A stretch of 64,000 nucleotides of DNA from Histidinibacterium aquaticum (GTDB lineage: Bacteria > Pseudomonadota > Alphaproteobacteria > Rhodobacterales > Rhodobacteraceae), in the NCBI RefSeq assembly GCF_008710275.1, contig NZ_VYQE01000004.1, positions 124,001-188,000 of the forward strand, written 5' to 3'. Shown here in pieces: positions 1 to 8,957 of the stretch. A model generated the notes under the pieces. It searched no databases, had not been told where the DNA came from, and saw nothing but the letters and a program-made list of their open reading frames with translations. The position numbers and the translations under genes are program-made. The first letter of the stretch is position 1. The number at the start of each line of letters is the position of its first letter.

Positions 1-365
1 GCGTGGCGGCCGCGGAGGTGCAGCAGCGGTGTAGGCGGTTGCAGCGACAGGATTTCATAGTAGAGCGCTTCGGCGTCACCTGCGGCCGCACGGGCATCGA
101 GACCGGCCAGCCGGGCGGCCTCGGCCGTGGCCTCCCCCACGCAGAGCGCGGGCGTGCCTTGCGGAACGTTGAGCCGGGCGGCGGCTTCGGCCCCGCGCAG
201 GGAGGTCAGGACCAGCGTGCGGGCCGACGGCAGGTCGGGGGACAGCGGTTCGATCCGGAGCAGCGGCGAGATGACCACCGGGCCTGCGTCGCCAAGCTGC
301 CGCGCAAATCGCTCGGACTGGTCTTCGGGGCGGGTGAGCAGCAGCGCGGGCATGGGACGGGCCAT
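1..365 (-). CDS. hemD: Uroporphyrinogen-III synthase, N-terminal part (cut by window edge)
   Basis: The reverse strand reads [20 protein letters not shown] and continues open to base 1, so only about the first 120 residues are present. The TRP-x-x-Q-S-x-x-F opening, the later [12 protein letters not shown] stretch and the LHLRGRH sequence at the cut edge fit HemD, which closes and inverts ring D of hydroxymethylbilane to give uroporphyrinogen III in tetrapyrrole synthesis. The start is either base 365 or the internal ATG at 353 (MPALLLTRP). Neither has a clear Shine-Dalgarno sequence. It diverges from tsaD across 55 nt, an order I recall as common in Rhodobacteraceae. The assignment rests on N-terminal motifs and context only. 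Confidence 0.8.
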   Translation of the reverse strand, partial: MARPMPALLLTRPEDQSERFARQLGDAGPVVISPLLRIEPLSPDLPSARTLVLTSLRGAEAAARLNVPQGTPALCVGEATAEAARLAGLDARAAAGDAEALYYEILSLQPPTPLLHLRGRH

Positions 366-420
366 TGTGAGGCGTGGGGGCCAGTGTTACTTGAGGCCCG
401 ATCAGGAGCAACCGCCCCCC

Positions 421-1491
421 ATGAGTTCCGCCCCCCTCGTCCTCGGTATCGAATCGAGCTGCGACGACACCGCCGCGGCGGTGCTGCGCGACCGCGAGAT
501 CCTCTCGAACGTGGTCATGGGACAGGCCGAGCTGCATGCGGCCTACGGAGGCGTCGTGCCCGAGATCGCCGCCCGTGCCCATGCCGAGAAGGTCGACCTC
601 TGCGTCGAGCAGGCGCTGGAGGGCGCCGGTGTGTCGCTGGGCGAGATCGACGCGATTGCGGTGACGGCCGGGCCGGGGCTGATCGGCGGGGTGCTCGCGG
701 GTGTGATGTGCGGCAAGGGTCTTTCCGCCGCGACCGGCATTCCGCTGGTGGGCGTGAATCATCTCGCGGGCCATGCCCTGACACCGCGGCTGACCGAGGG
801 GCTCGAGTTTCCCTACCTCATGCTGCTCGTATCGGGTGGGCACTGCCAGTTTCTTCGGGTCGACGGACCCGAGAGCTTCACCCGCATGGGCGGGACCATC
901 GACGATGCCCCGGGCGAGGCCTTCGACAAGACGGCCCGCCTGCTGGGGCTTCCGCAACCGGGTGGGCCTCACGTCGAGCGCGCGGCGGAGCGCGGCAACG
1001 CAGGCCGCTTTCCCCTGCCCCGTCCCCTTCTGGATCGGCCCGGCTGCGACATGAGCTTTTCCGGGCTCAAGACGGCGCTGCTGAGGGCGCGGGATGGCAT
1101 GGTCGCCGCGAAGGGCGGACTGACCGAGACCGACCGCGCCGACCTCTGCGCCGCGTTCCAGTCAGCGGTCACGGCGATCCTCGCGGAGAAGTCCCGGCGG
1201 GCGCTGGAGGCGGCGCCGGACGTCACGGGCTTCGCTGTGGCGGGCGGCGTGGCGGCGAACGGGGCGGTCCGCGCCGCGCTGACCGGTATCGCCGAGGCGC
1301 GGAACGTGGCCTTCGTGGCGCCGCCGCTCGCGCTCTGCACCGACAACGCCGCGATGATCGCCTACGCCGGGGCGGAGCGGCTGAAGGCCGGGAAGACCGA
1401 TGACCTGGATCTCCCCGCGCGTCCGCGCTGGCCACTCGACACGCGATCCCCGGCGCTGCTGGGGTCGGGCAGAAAGGGAGCGAAGGCATGA
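421..1491 (+). CDS. tsaD: tRNA N6-adenosine threonylcarbamoyltransferase TsaD
   Basis: This 356-residue protein makes the t6A37 modification of ANN-decoding tRNAs by transferring threonylcarbamoyl from TC-AMP, together with TsaB and TsaE. The ASKHA-type start GIESSCDDT lies at residues 9-17, the metal-binding HLAGH is H114/H118, and GGVAAN and CTDNAAM are in the C-terminal half. The frame stays open upstream, but [16 protein letters not shown] at 421 is the family start. The last bases overlap gpsA (ATGA at 1488), suggesting translational coupling. Its partner tsaE is also in the window, at 60122. Length and motifs are normal for the family. Confidence 0.97.
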   Translation: MSSAPLVLGIESSCDDTAAAVLRDREILSNVVMGQAELHAAYGGVVPEIAARAHAEKVDLCVEQALEGAGVSLGEIDAIAVTAGPGLIGGVLAGVMCGKGLSAATGIPLVGVNHLAGHALTPRLTEGLEFPYLMLLVSGGHCQFLRVDGPESFTRMGGTIDDAPGEAFDKTARLLGLPQPGGPHVERAAERGNAGRFPLPRPLLDRPGCDMSFSGLKTALLRARDGMVAAKGGLTETDRADLCAAFQSAVTAILAEKSRRALEAAPDVTGFAVAGGVAANGAVRAALTGIAEARNVAFVAPPLALCTDNAAMIAYAGAERLKAGKTDDLDLPARPRWPLDTRSPALLGSGRKGAKA

Positions 1492-2447
1492 TCGCAGTTG
1501 CAGGAGCCGGGGCTTTCGGGACGGCGCTCGCCGTGGCGCTCTCGGCCAACGGGGCGGTGACGCTCTGGGCCCGCAGCCCCGACACCGCCGCCGAGATGGC
1601 GAAGACGCGGGAGAACAAGGAACGGCTTCCGGGGATCGAACTGCCCGAAAGCGTGACCGTGACCTCCGACCCGGAAGAGCTGCTGAAGGCGGACACGATC
1701 CTGCTGTCGATGCCCGCGCAGACCGTCCGCGCTTTCGTCGAGAGCCACCGCGACAGGCTCGACGGCACGACGCTGGTCGCCTGCTGCAAGGGCATCGACC
1801 TGGAGACGCTGACCGGGGCGGCGGGCACGGTGGCGGAGTCCCTGCCCGGCGCGGTGCCCGCAGTGCTGACCGGGCCGAGCTTCGCCGCCGATATCGCGCG
1901 GGGGCTGCCCACGGCACTGACGCTGGCCTGCGCCCGCCCGGAAGAGGCGATCCGGCTGCAGGAGAGCCTGTCGACGCCGTGCCTCCGGCTCTACCGGACA
2001 AGCGACGTGGTGGGCGCGGAGCTGGGCGGTGCGCTGAAGAACGTGATCGCCATCGCCTGCGGCGCCTGCATCGGCAAGGGCTACGGGGTGAGCGCGCGGG
2101 CCGCGCTCATGACCCGGGGGTTCGCCGAGATGCAGAGGCTGGCCGCACACCGCGGGGCCGATCCCGTGACACTCATGGGGCTCTCGGGTTTCGGCGACCT
2201 GACCCTTACCTGCACCTCTGACATGTCGCGGAACTACCGCTTCGGGCTCGCCTGGGGCGCGGGGGAGGACTTCGACACCTCCGCGACGGTGGAAGGCGTG
2301 AAGACGGCGCAGGCCGTGGCGCGACTGTCTCGCGAGCAGGGGATCGACATGCCGATCACCCGTCTCGTCGCCGATGTGGTGGACGGGGAGATCGACATTT
2401 CCGACGCCCTGGGCCAGCTTCTGTCCCGGCCGCTGAAGGAGGAGTGA
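1488..2447 (+). CDS. gpsA: Glycerol-3-phosphate dehydrogenase [NAD(P)+]
   Basis: This 319-residue enzyme reduces dihydroxyacetone phosphate to sn-glycerol-3-phosphate for phospholipid synthesis. The N-terminal dinucleotide-binding motif is [10 protein letters not shown] (from residue 6). The catalytic lysine is in [13 protein letters not shown] (about K184), followed by the C-terminal signature [14 protein letters not shown]. It overlaps tsaD by 4 nt at the start and EVE-domain gene by one base at the end (TGATG), so tsaD-gpsA-EVE look like one transcript. No unusual features. Confidence 0.97.
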   Translation: MIAVAGAGAFGTALAVALSANGAVTLWARSPDTAAEMAKTRENKERLPGIELPESVTVTSDPEELLKADTILLSMPAQTVRAFVESHRDRLDGTTLVACCKGIDLETLTGAAGTVAESLPGAVPAVLTGPSFAADIARGLPTALTLACARPEEAIRLQESLSTPCLRLYRTSDVVGAELGGALKNVIAIACGACIGKGYGVSARAALMTRGFAEMQRLAAHRGADPVTLMGLSGFGDLTLTCTSDMSRNYRFGLAWGAGEDFDTSATVEGVKTAQAVARLSREQGIDMPITRLVADVVDGEIDISDALGQLLSRPLKEE

Positions 2448-2869
2448 TGCGCTACTGGCTCTTCAAGTCCGAGCCCTCGACCTGGGGATGGGACGACCAG
2501 GTCGCCAAGGGCGACGCGGGCGAGGAATGGGACGGGGTCCGCAACTACCAGGCGCGCAACATGATGCGCGAGATGGCCGTCGGCGACCGGGGCTTCTTCT
2601 ACCACTCGCAGAAGGAGAAAGCCGTCGTCGGCATCGTCGAGGTCATCGCCGAGGCTCATCCGGATTCGACCACCGACGACGCGCGGTGGGAATGCGTCGA
2701 CATCAAGGCCGTCCGTCCCTTCGAGACGCCGGTGTCGCTCGACACGATCAAGGCAGAGCCGGCGCTCTCCGAGATGGTCCTGGTGAAGAACACGCGGCTG
2801 TCCGTGCAGCCGGTGACCGCGGAAGAATGGCGCCGCATCTGCGAAATGGGGCAGACGAATCCCGACTGA
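2447..2869 (+). CDS. EVE domain protein
   Basis: This 140-residue protein begins [17 protein letters not shown] and contains WDGVRNYQARNMM and GFFYHS, the hallmarks of the EVE domain, a PUA-like fold related to the modified-base-reading human THYN1. Such proteins are thought to bind modified nucleotides in DNA or RNA, but the bacterial role is not established. An AAGGAGG Shine-Dalgarno lies just upstream, and ATG at 2447 overlaps the gpsA stop. A GTG three bases earlier is the alternative start. Function beyond the fold is inference. Confidence 0.9.
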   Translation: MRYWLFKSEPSTWGWDDQVAKGDAGEEWDGVRNYQARNMMREMAVGDRGFFYHSQKEKAVVGIVEVIAEAHPDSTTDDARWECVDIKAVRPFETPVSLDTIKAEPALSEMVLVKNTRLSVQPVTAEEWRRICEMGQTNPD

Positions 2870-2911
2870 GGGCGCATGCTCCGCGATGTCACAGGACATA
2901 CGGAGGTCGAC

Positions 2912-3307
2912 ATGGGTTTCGTGAGCGTCATCGCGGCGGCGGCCGCGGCATTCGTCTTCGGTGCGGTGTGGTACGGCTTTCTTTCGAAGCCCTGGATGGA
3001 GGCGGCGAGCGTTCCGTCCGACGAGAAGGGCCGCCCCGCGAACTCCAGCAGCCCGGTGCCCTACGTCACCTCTGCCGTCTGCATCCTCGTCGTCACGATC
3101 ATGATGCGGCACACCTTCGCGACCTCCGGGATCGAAACGCTGGGCGCCGGGTTCGTAGGCGGCCTGGGCATCGGCGCCTTCTTCATCACGCCCTGGATCG
3201 TCCTGAACAACGGATACGCCATGCGGCCGCCCGTGCTGTCGGCCATCGACGGCGGCTACGCCACCATCGGGTGCGGGCTGGCGGGGCTGGTGCTGGTTCT
3301 CTTCTGA
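2912..3307 (+). CDS. DUF1761 family membrane protein
   Basis: This small integral membrane protein has 131 residues and about four predicted hydrophobic helices. An N-terminal helix is followed by FGAVWYGFLSKPWMEA, the usual DUF1761 signature. The start at 2912 was chosen because GGAGG lies six bases upstream; an in-frame ATG at 2876 has no such site. No function is known to me for the family. It ends 4 nt before the stop of the convergent DUF2853 gene. Confidence 0.8.
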   Translation: MGFVSVIAAAAAAFVFGAVWYGFLSKPWMEAASVPSDEKGRPANSSSPVPYVTSAVCILVVTIMMRHTFATSGIETLGAGFVGGLGIGAFFITPWIVLNNGYAMRPPVLSAIDGGYATIGCGLAGLVLVLF

Positions 3308-3311
3308 CGGG

Positions 3312-3653
3312 TCAGAGATAGACCCCTTCGCGGCCGAAGTGCTTGGTCAGCATGTAGTAGACCACTGCACGGTACTTGTTGGTCTCGGACCTGCCGTAGG
3401 TCTCGATGACCTCTTCGATCGCATCCATCAGCTCGGGGCTGTCGCGCAAACCAAGTTTCCTGATGAGGAAGTTGGAGCGTATCGTCTCCAACTCGTGCGG
3501 CTGGCCCGCCGCCACGGTCGCAGCGTCCGCATCGTAAATCGCCGGGCCGCAGCCGATGGTGACCTTTGTGAGCAGGTCCATGTCGGGCTCCATGCCGCAC
3601 TTCAGGCGCAGGTCGTCCGCGTAGATCGCGATCAGGTTGTCTCTTTTGCTCAT
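3312..3653 (-). CDS. DUF2853 family protein
   Basis: A 113-residue soluble protein starting MSKRDNLIAIYADDLRLKCG and ending YMLTKHFGREGVYL. This matches my memory of the DUF2853 family, small all-helical proteins common in Alphaproteobacteria and of unknown function. It has no signal peptide or membrane segment. It reads convergently with the DUF1761 gene, with a 4-nt gap. I cannot assign a biochemical role. Confidence 0.75.
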   Translation of the reverse strand: MSKRDNLIAIYADDLRLKCGMEPDMDLLTKVTIGCGPAIYDADAATVAAGQPHELETIRSNFLIRKLGLRDSPELMDAIEEVIETYGRSETNKYRAVVYYMLTKHFGREGVYL

Positions 3654-3724
3654 GTCTCCGGTCTCCCCCTCGGCGGCGCATGCTGGCCGCGCGGCAAGGG
3701 TAGTGTCGGACGACGTGTCGGGTC

Positions 3725-3759
3725 AAAAGAAACGGCCGCGCAGCGGGGCTGCGCGGCCG
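3725..3759 (-). terminator. Intrinsic terminator downstream of the PRC-barrel gene
   Basis: A perfect 12-bp stem (CGGCCGCGCAGC at 3733-3744 with GCTGCGCGGCCG at 3748-3759, loop GGG) is followed on the minus strand by TTTCTTTT. The position, 22 nt beyond the stop of the minus-strand gene at 3782, fits rho-independent termination. Confidence 0.85.
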
Positions 3760-3781
3760 ATAGAGGTGGTCGGGCTGGACC

Positions 3782-4576
3782 TTAGGAGTCCGAACCTTCC
3801 TCGCTCTCCATCATGTCGCCGAGAACGACGTCATCCTCGAGGCCTTCGACACCGGTCTCGTCGAACTCGGGACGCTCACGGAGGGCGTCGCGCGTGGCGT
3901 CGAGGCCGAGGCTGTCGCCTTCTTCACGCAGCTGGAATTCCTCGATCGGGATCGCCACTGTGTACTCGGCGAGGCCGAGGAAGCCGCCGATGCCGATCAC
4001 GCCGGCAAGACCGCCGTCCTGTTCGACCACGTAGTCGATCTCGCCGATACGCTCGTCTTCGGGCGAGAAGACGACGAGGCCGATGAACTCGCCGACCGTC
4101 ATTTCGGCGATGGACGTGGGCTGACCCTCTTCGGCCATGCCGGTGTCGCCTTCGGTCATGTCGGTGGACATGCCGTCGCCTTCGCCGGTGGCGGCGTCTT
4201 CGGACATATCGCCTTCGGCGGCCATTTCGCCTTCGCCTTCAGCGGACATGTTGGACTCGCCGTCGGCGGCCATATCGCCTTCACCTTCGGCGGCCATGTC
4301 GGACTCGCCCTCGGCAGCCATGTCGCCCTCGGCGTCTTCGCCTTCGGCCGTTTCGGAGCTCTCTGCGTCGGACGACACTTCAGCGTCCTCGGCCATCTCC
4401 ATTTCGCCTTCGACCTCACCTTCGCTTTCGGCGCCGGACTCGGCCTGGGCTTCGGTGTCGGTCGACATCTCGGTGGTGGCTTCGGTGTCGCCTTCGGTGG
4501 TGTCGTCCTGAGCCAGGGCGGGGCCCGCGAACAGGGCGGCAACGGCGGTACCGAGCATAAGGTTCTTGAGGGTCAT
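3782..4576 (-). CDS. Exported PRC-barrel protein with a long acidic Met/Ala/Gly repeat
   Basis: The 264-residue protein has a signal peptide (MTLKNLMLGTAVAALFAG-PALAQ, cleavage after AQA-type ALA-Q near residue 23). Residues about 25-150 are very acidic low complexity built on E-G-E-x-D-M-A-A-type units. A PRC-barrel domain follows from about 155 to 235 (SIAEMTVGEFIGLVV, IGEIDYVVEQDGGLAGVIGIGGFLGLAEYTVAIP). PRC-barrels bind partner surfaces in photosynthetic reaction centres, RimM and stress proteins. Here the protein should be periplasmic. The acidic spacer could bind cations or act as a flexible tether. It has good Shine-Dalgarno (CAGGAG) and a strong terminator, so it is monocistronic. Its exact role is unknown. 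Confidence 0.85.
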   Translation of the reverse strand: MTLKNLMLGTAVAALFAGPALAQDDTTEGDTEATTEMSTDTEAQAESGAESEGEVEGEMEMAEDAEVSSDAESSETAEGEDAEGDMAAEGESDMAAEGEGDMAADGESNMSAEGEGEMAAEGDMSEDAATGEGDGMSTDMTEGDTGMAEEGQPTSIAEMTVGEFIGLVVFSPEDERIGEIDYVVEQDGGLAGVIGIGGFLGLAEYTVAIPIEEFQLREEGDSLGLDATRDALRERPEFDETGVEGLEDDVVLGDMMESEEGSDS

Positions 4577-4611
4577 GATAGTCTCTCCTGAGAATGACTT
4601 ATTGGCAAAGC

Positions 4612-4637
4612 GACGCGCAGCCCCCCTCGGTCGTTCC
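4612..4637 (-). promoter_or_regulatory. Possible ECF-sigma-type promoter for the PRC-barrel gene
   Basis: Reading on the minus strand, GGAAC (complement of 4633-4637) is followed after 17 nt by CGTC (complement of 4612-4615), about 36 nt before the start codon. GGAAC-N16/17-CGTT is typical of stress ECF sigma factors. One base deviates, and many Rhodobacterales lack EcfG, so this is only a suggestion. Confidence 0.25.
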
Positions 4638-4742
4638 CCCGTCGGCCACTATCGGCAGTGTCATGCAATAAAGCCCTCTCGGGCTCGGCCGGTTCCCGCC
4701 AAGCCGCCACGTCGGATGCTTTTTCACATGACGATCAACGAC

Positions 4743-4772
4743 AAAGGGGCAGGAACGACGTCCCTGCCCCTT
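4743..4772 (-). terminator. Probable terminator downstream of ahcY
   Basis: The inverted repeat AAGGGGCAGG (4744-4753) and CCTGCCCCTT (4763-4772), with a 9-nt loop, lies 25 nt past the ahcY stop. On the minus strand the stem ends in CTTTGT, a short and imperfect U-tract, so termination efficiency may be modest. Confidence 0.6.
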
Positions 4773-4796
4773 GCTCAATGCTTTGTAGCGGCCCGA

Positions 4797-6191
4797 TCAG
4801 TAGCGGTAATGCTCCGGCTTGAACGGCCCCTCGGGCGCGACGCCGATGTATTTCGCCTGGTCAGGCGACAACTCGGTCAGCTTGACGCCGATCCGGCCCA
4901 GGTGAAGGCGCGCGACCTTCTCGTCGAGGTGCTTGGGCAGGATGTAGACCTGGTTCTCGTACTGGTCGCCCTTCGTGTAAAGTTCGATCTGGGCGAGCAC
5001 CTGGTTGGTGAACGACGCCGACATGACGAAGGACGGGTGCCCGGTCGCGTTGCCGAGGTTCAAAAGCCGGCCTTCGGACAGGAGGATGATGCGGTTGCCC
5101 GAAGGCATCTCGATCATGTCGACCTGTTCCTTGATGTTGGTCCACTTGTGGTTCTTCAGGCTGGCGACCTGGATCTCGTTGTCGAAGTGGCCGATGTTGC
5201 CAACGATCGCCATGTCCTTCATCGCGCGCATGTGCTCGATGCGGATGACGTCCTTGTTGCCGGTCGTCGTGATGAAGATGTCGGCGCTGTCGATCACGTC
5301 CTCGAGCAGCACGACCTCGAAGCCGTCCATCGCGGCCTGAAGCGCGCAGATCGGGTCGACCTCGGTTACCTTGACCCGGGCACCTGCGCCGCGCAGCGAG
5401 GCGGCGGAGCCCTTGCCCACGTCGCCGTAACCGCAGACCACGGCGACCTTGCCGGCCATCATGGTGTCGGTGGCGCGGCGGATGCCGTCGACGAGGCTCT
5501 CGCGGCAGCCGTACTTGTTGTCGAACTTCGACTTGGTCACGCTGTCGTTGACGTTGATCGCGGGGAAGGGCAGCCGGCCCTCCTTGACCAGCTCGTAGAG
5601 CCTGTGAACGCCGGTGGTGGTCTCTTCCGACACGCCCTGGATCATGTCGCGCTGCTTGACGAACCAGCCGGGGCTCTCGGTCATGCGCTTCTTGATCTGG
5701 GCGAAGAGCGCCTCTTCCTCCTCGGAGGTCGGGGCGACGATCAGGTCCTCCTCGCCCTCCTCGACGCGCGCGCCGAGCAGGATGTAGAGCGTCGCGTCGC
5801 CGCCGTCGTCGAGGATCATGTTCGCGCCGCCCTCGGGGAACTGGAAGATGCGGTCGGCATAGTCCCAGTATTCCGGCAGCGTCTCGCCCTTGATGGCGAA
5901 GACCGGCGTGCCGCCCTCGGCGATCGCCGCCGCGGCGTGGTCCTGCGTCGAGAAGATGTTGCAGGAGGCCCAGCGCACGTCGGCGCCGAGCGCGACCAGC
6001 GTCTCGATCAGGACGGCGGTCTGGATCGTCATGTGAAGCGAGCCGGCGATCCGCGCGCCCGCGAGCGGCTTGCTCTCGCCGTATTCCTCGCGCAGCGCCA
6101 TGAGACCCGGCATCTCGGTCTCGGCGATGTCGAGTTCCTTGCGACCGTAGCCCGCAAGGCCGATGTCCCGCACGATGTAGTCCTTCGCCAT
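4797..6191 (-). CDS. ahcY: S-adenosylhomocysteine hydrolase
   Basis: This 464-residue enzyme splits S-adenosylhomocysteine to adenosine and homocysteine, clearing the product inhibitor of methyltransferases. NAD binding is at [18 protein letters not shown], substrate motifs include [16 protein letters not shown] and [13 protein letters not shown], and it ends in the family C-terminus [10 protein letters not shown]. The frame is open for 23 codons upstream, but [19 protein letters not shown] at 6191 is the family start. It stands alone, unlike in Rhodobacter where I recall ahcY near regA. Here the regA cluster is 50 kb away. Two stem-loops lie in its leader (6269-6306). Confidence 0.97.
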   Translation of the reverse strand: MAKDYIVRDIGLAGYGRKELDIAETEMPGLMALREEYGESKPLAGARIAGSLHMTIQTAVLIETLVALGADVRWASCNIFSTQDHAAAAIAEGGTPVFAIKGETLPEYWDYADRIFQFPEGGANMILDDGGDATLYILLGARVEEGEEDLIVAPTSEEEEALFAQIKKRMTESPGWFVKQRDMIQGVSEETTTGVHRLYELVKEGRLPFPAINVNDSVTKSKFDNKYGCRESLVDGIRRATDTMMAGKVAVVCGYGDVGKGSAASLRGAGARVKVTEVDPICALQAAMDGFEVVLLEDVIDSADIFITTTGNKDVIRIEHMRAMKDMAIVGNIGHFDNEIQVASLKNHKWTNIKEQVDMIEMPSGNRIILLSEGRLLNLGNATGHPSFVMSASFTNQVLAQIELYTKGDQYENQVYILPKHLDEKVARLHLGRIGVKLTELSPDQAKYIGVAPEGPFKPEHYRY

Positions 6192-6268
6192 TCCCGGCAC
6201 TCCTGACGCTGTCTCTCGGATTGCAGGCGCATTAGCAGGAGGCACGTTAATGAACAACAAGCGGCTGT

Positions 6269-6306
6269 GTCGCGGCGGGTGCGACGTCGGGGTTGCCCTC
6301 CCCGAC
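6269..6306 (-). ncRNA. Two abutting stem-loops in the ahcY leader (possible RNA element)
   Basis: Reading the minus strand, GTCGGGG/CCCCGAC (6306-6286, loop AGGGCAA) is followed with no gap by GTCGC/GCGAC (6285-6269). They lie about 80-115 nt before the ahcY start. They do not match the SAH riboswitch or SAM-SAH consensus that I remember. The same DNA is also upstream of the plus-strand HD gene, so it could belong to either leader or be chance in GC-rich DNA. Confidence 0.35.
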
Positions 6307-6346
6307 CCCTCCGCCCTAACTCGGGCCGGACCGACCGGAGGGACAC

Positions 6347-6934
6347 ATGCCGCCTCGCGCCTGGCAACGAATGCTATCGGGACGCAGGCTCGACCTGCTG
6401 GATCCCACGCCAGTGGACATCGAGATCGAGGACATCGCGCACGGCCTCGCCTTCGTTGCTCGCTGGAATGGGCAGACGGCGGGCGACTACGCCTACTCGG
6501 TGGCCGAGCACTCGCTGCTCGTGGAGGAGATCTTCCGGCTCCAGCACCCCTCCGCCCCGGTGAAGTGGCAGCTGGCCGCTCTGCTGCACGATGCGCCGGA
6601 GTACGTCATCGGCGACATGATCTCGCCGGTGAAGGCAGCGGTCGGCCCGTCCTACGGCGAACTCGACACGCGGCTGCTGGCGGCGATCCACATCCGGTTC
6701 GGGCTGCCCGCGCAGGTGCCGCAGACGGTCAAGAAACAGATTAAGAAGGCTGACAAGGTCTCGGCCTGGCTCGAAGCCGTGCGGATCGCCGGGTTCTCCG
6801 AGGCTGAGGCGACGCGGTTCTTCGGCCGGCCGCCCCCGGCGCTGATAGAGACTTGCGATATCCGCCTGCGACCCCCGGTCGACGTGCGCCGGGACTACAC
6901 CGCGCGTCACGCGGAACTGCTGGCGGCGCTCTAG
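6347..6934 (+). CDS. HD-domain phosphohydrolase (YfbR/COG1896-like)
   Basis: A 195-residue protein with the HD-superfamily metal site: an early His in [13 protein letters not shown], the HD pair in [12 protein letters not shown], and a late Asp in KKADKVSAW. The pattern resembles 5'-deoxynucleotidase YfbR and related hydrolases that dephosphorylate nucleotides. An upstream GGAGG ('ccggagggacac') supports ATG at 6347. It is divergent from ahcY and overlaps the convergent lacI-type gene by 4 nt at the stop codons. The substrate cannot be determined from sequence. Confidence 0.8.
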   Translation: MPPRAWQRMLSGRRLDLLDPTPVDIEIEDIAHGLAFVARWNGQTAGDYAYSVAEHSLLVEEIFRLQHPSAPVKWQLAALLHDAPEYVIGDMISPVKAAVGPSYGELDTRLLAAIHIRFGLPAQVPQTVKKQIKKADKVSAWLEAVRIAGFSEAEATRFFGRPPPALIETCDIRLRPPVDVRRDYTARHAELLAAL

Positions 6935-7956
6935 TCCTTCGGCGGTGGGGCGACGCTGCCGCGCTCGACCACCTCGATGGGCAGGACGGTCCGGGGATCC
7001 GTCTCCTCTTCGGGGCTTTCGATCATGCGGATCAGCAACTCCGCGCTGCGCTTGCCGACGCCCGCCTTGTCGACGCGGACGGTGGTCAGGCCGGGCGGGA
7101 TGAGCCTCAGGACCTCGCTGTCGTTGAAGCCGGTGACCGAGACGTCGCCCGGGCAGGACAGCCCCATCTGGTTGATCGCTTCGATGGCGCCCAGGGCGAG
7201 GCGGTCGTTCGCGGCGAGGATCGCGGTCGGACGCTCGACAAGGGACAGAAGCGCCTCGGTGCAGCGACGGCCTTCGGACTCGATGAGGCGGTCTGAGCGG
7301 ATGATATGGTATTCGGGGATCTTGAGGCCGAATTCCTTCACCGCCTCTCGGAAGGCGGCGTGCCGCTCCACGCCGGTCGAGAGCTGCTGCGGACCGGCGA
7401 TATGGGCGATGCGGGTGTGTCCGGCATTCGTCAGTAGCCGGACCATGGCGCGAATGCCCTCGGCATCGTCGCTGACGACCGCCGGGATTCCTTCGGCGTC
7501 CAGCGCCCGGTTCACCGTGACGACGGGCACCTTCTGCCGGCGCAGCTCCTCGAAGAAGGGATCCTCGCGCTCGACGGCGGCGTGGATGATCCCGTCGACG
7601 CCGCGCTCCAGCAGAACGCCGACCTGGCTGCGCTCGCGGTCGCGGCGGCTGTCGGTGTTCACGATGATGGAGACATAGCCCAGCGGCTCCAGCACGCTCT
7701 CGACGCCGCGCACGATGGGCGGGAAGAGCGGGTTGGTGATGTCGGGGATGACCAGACCCACGGTCTTGGTCCGCTTGGTCCGCAGGCCCGAGGCCAGGCG
7801 GTTGGGGCGATAGCCCATCCGCTCGGCCGCCATGCTGACCTTCTGGACGACCTCGTCGGTCAGGGCCGATCGGGCCCGCGGGTCCAGCGCCCGCGAGACC
7901 GTGGAGACGTGAAAGCCCGTCTCCCTGGCAATATCCTTCAGCGTAACGCCCCGCAC
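6931..7956 (-). CDS. LacI-family transcriptional regulator of the catabolic island
   Basis: The 341-residue protein starts with the LacI HTH (VTLKDIARETGFHVSTVSRAL, residues 4-24) and hinge helix (RLASGLRTKR), followed by a periplasmic-binding-protein-like ligand domain with typical ILAANDRLALGAIEAINQMG and VSVTGFNDSE. The start is GTG at 7956 with AGAGGG upstream. It is the last gene of a long minus-strand array and has palindromes 30-70 nt upstream, implying autoregulation. Matching palindromes precede the first gene of the array and other units (see operators), so I infer it is the local regulator. The effector is unknown. Confidence 0.93.
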   Translation of the reverse strand: MRGVTLKDIARETGFHVSTVSRALDPRARSALTDEVVQKVSMAAERMGYRPNRLASGLRTKRTKTVGLVIPDITNPLFPPIVRGVESVLEPLGYVSIIVNTDSRRDRERSQVGVLLERGVDGIIHAAVEREDPFFEELRRQKVPVVTVNRALDAEGIPAVVSDDAEGIRAMVRLLTNAGHTRIAHIAGPQQLSTGVERHAAFREAVKEFGLKIPEYHIIRSDRLIESEGRRCTEALLSLVERPTAILAANDRLALGAIEAINQMGLSCPGDVSVTGFNDSEVLRLIPPGLTTVRVDKAGVGKRSAELLIRMIESPEEETDPRTVLPIEVVERGSVAPPPKD

Positions 7957-7985
7957 CGCTTACCCTCTTTCCTGTCCGGCTCCGA

Positions 7986-8024
7986 CGCAAACTATCGTTT
8001 GTGCCGGCCCGGCACAAACGTTTG
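7986..8024. promoter_or_regulatory. Nested LacI-type operators upstream of the regulator gene
   Basis: Three dyads interlock here: CAAAC-TATC-GTTTG (7988-8001); a perfect inverted repeat with 12-bp arms CGTTTGTGCCGG/CCGGCACAAACG around one base (7996-8020); and CAAACGTTTG (8015-8024). The last shares the AAACG(T)TTG core of the other operators in this window. The position between the last structural gene and lacI suggests autoregulation or an internal promoter. Confidence 0.7.
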
Positions 8025-8057
8025 CGTTAACACACCAGGAAATATGGGCGCCGCGCA

Positions 8058-8945
8058 TCAGATCATCATGCGCCTCGGGTCTTCGATCAGACGCTTGAGG
8101 TGCGCTGCGAAGCGCGCGGCGTCCGCGCCGTTGAGCGCCCTGTGGTCGTAGGATAGGTCTATCGGCAGCATCGGGACCGGCTCCGGCGTGCCCTCGGTCC
8201 AGCGCGTCGCGGTGTAGGTCCGCGTCAGGCCGAGGATGGCGAGCTCCGGCGGGTTGACGATCGGCGTGAAGGCGGTGCCGCCGATGCCGCCGAGGCTGGA
8301 GATCGACATCGAGGCGCCGCCCATCTCGTCCGGGCCGATCTTCCGGGCCTGCGCGCGGGCGGCGAGGTCGGCGATCTCGGAGGCAAGCTGCCAGAGCCCC
8401 TTGCGGTCAGCATCGCGGATCACCGGCACCATGAGACCGTACGGCGTGTCCACCGCGATCCCGATATGCACGAAGTCCTTGCGATAGAGCGTGGCGCCGT
8501 CCGGAGAGAGCGAGGCGTTGAAGTTCGGGAAGGCCCGCAGCGTCTTGGCCAGTGCCTTCACGTGGAAGGCGAGCGCCGTGAGCTTCACGCCCCGCGCCTT
8601 CGCCTCGTCCCGCCAGGAGGACCGCAGCGCCTCGATGGCCGTGACCTCGGCCTCCTCGTGGTGGGTGACCTGCGGGATCAGCGTATTGGCCGCAGAGAGA
8701 TTACGGGCAGCTGTCCGGGAGAAGCGGCTGACCGCCTCTTCGGTCACCGGTCCGTAGGCCGAGTGATCCACGTCCCAATAGCTGGTGTCGCCTGCGGGGG
8801 CGGCCTGAGCCTGCCCGCCGCCCTTGCTGTCGAGGTCGTCCATGGTGATCGTCTCCCGCCCCAGCTCCTTGGCGAGGGCGTCGATGTCGATTCCCCGGTC
8901 GCCCGCGCGCTTGCGGACGGAGGGGCTGGCGATGGTGTCGCTCAT
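8058..8945 (-). CDS. 2-oxoacid dehydrogenase E2, catalytic subunit without lipoyl domain
   Basis: The 295-residue protein has a short divergent peripheral-subunit-binding domain (SVRKRAGDRGIDIDALAKEL, about residues 9-40) and then a complete acyltransferase domain from about 75. The active site reads SYDHRALNGADAARF: His268 is present, and the usual Asp of HxxxDG is Asn272, a change I recall from some AceF-type E2p proteins. There is no lipoyl domain, which typical E2 subunits carry at the N-terminus. The swinging arms must come from the lipoyl subunit two genes upstream. It is separated from that gene by the aldehyde dehydrogenase gene. No E3 gene is present, so a housekeeping lipoamide dehydrogenase is presumably used. 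Confidence 0.9.
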   Translation of the reverse strand: MSDTIASPSVRKRAGDRGIDIDALAKELGRETITMDDLDSKGGGQAQAAPAGDTSYWDVDHSAYGPVTEEAVSRFSRTAARNLSAANTLIPQVTHHEEAEVTAIEALRSSWRDEAKARGVKLTALAFHVKALAKTLRAFPNFNASLSPDGATLYRKDFVHIGIAVDTPYGLMVPVIRDADRKGLWQLASEIADLAARAQARKIGPDEMGGASMSISSLGGIGGTAFTPIVNPPELAILGLTRTYTATRWTEGTPEPVPMLPIDLSYDHRALNGADAARFAAHLKRLIEDPRRMMI

Positions 8946-8957
8946 CGTGGTGGCTCC

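Noticed and set aside
4150-4500. CRISPR-like or tandem-repeat array
   Set aside because: The repetition is in frame and encodes the acidic repeat of the PRC-barrel protein. There are no unique spacers.
6192-6346. Classical SAH riboswitch before ahcY
   Set aside because: The conserved blocks that I recall (GAGGAGCGCUGC and CCAGGCUCG) are not present. Only generic stem-loops are seen.
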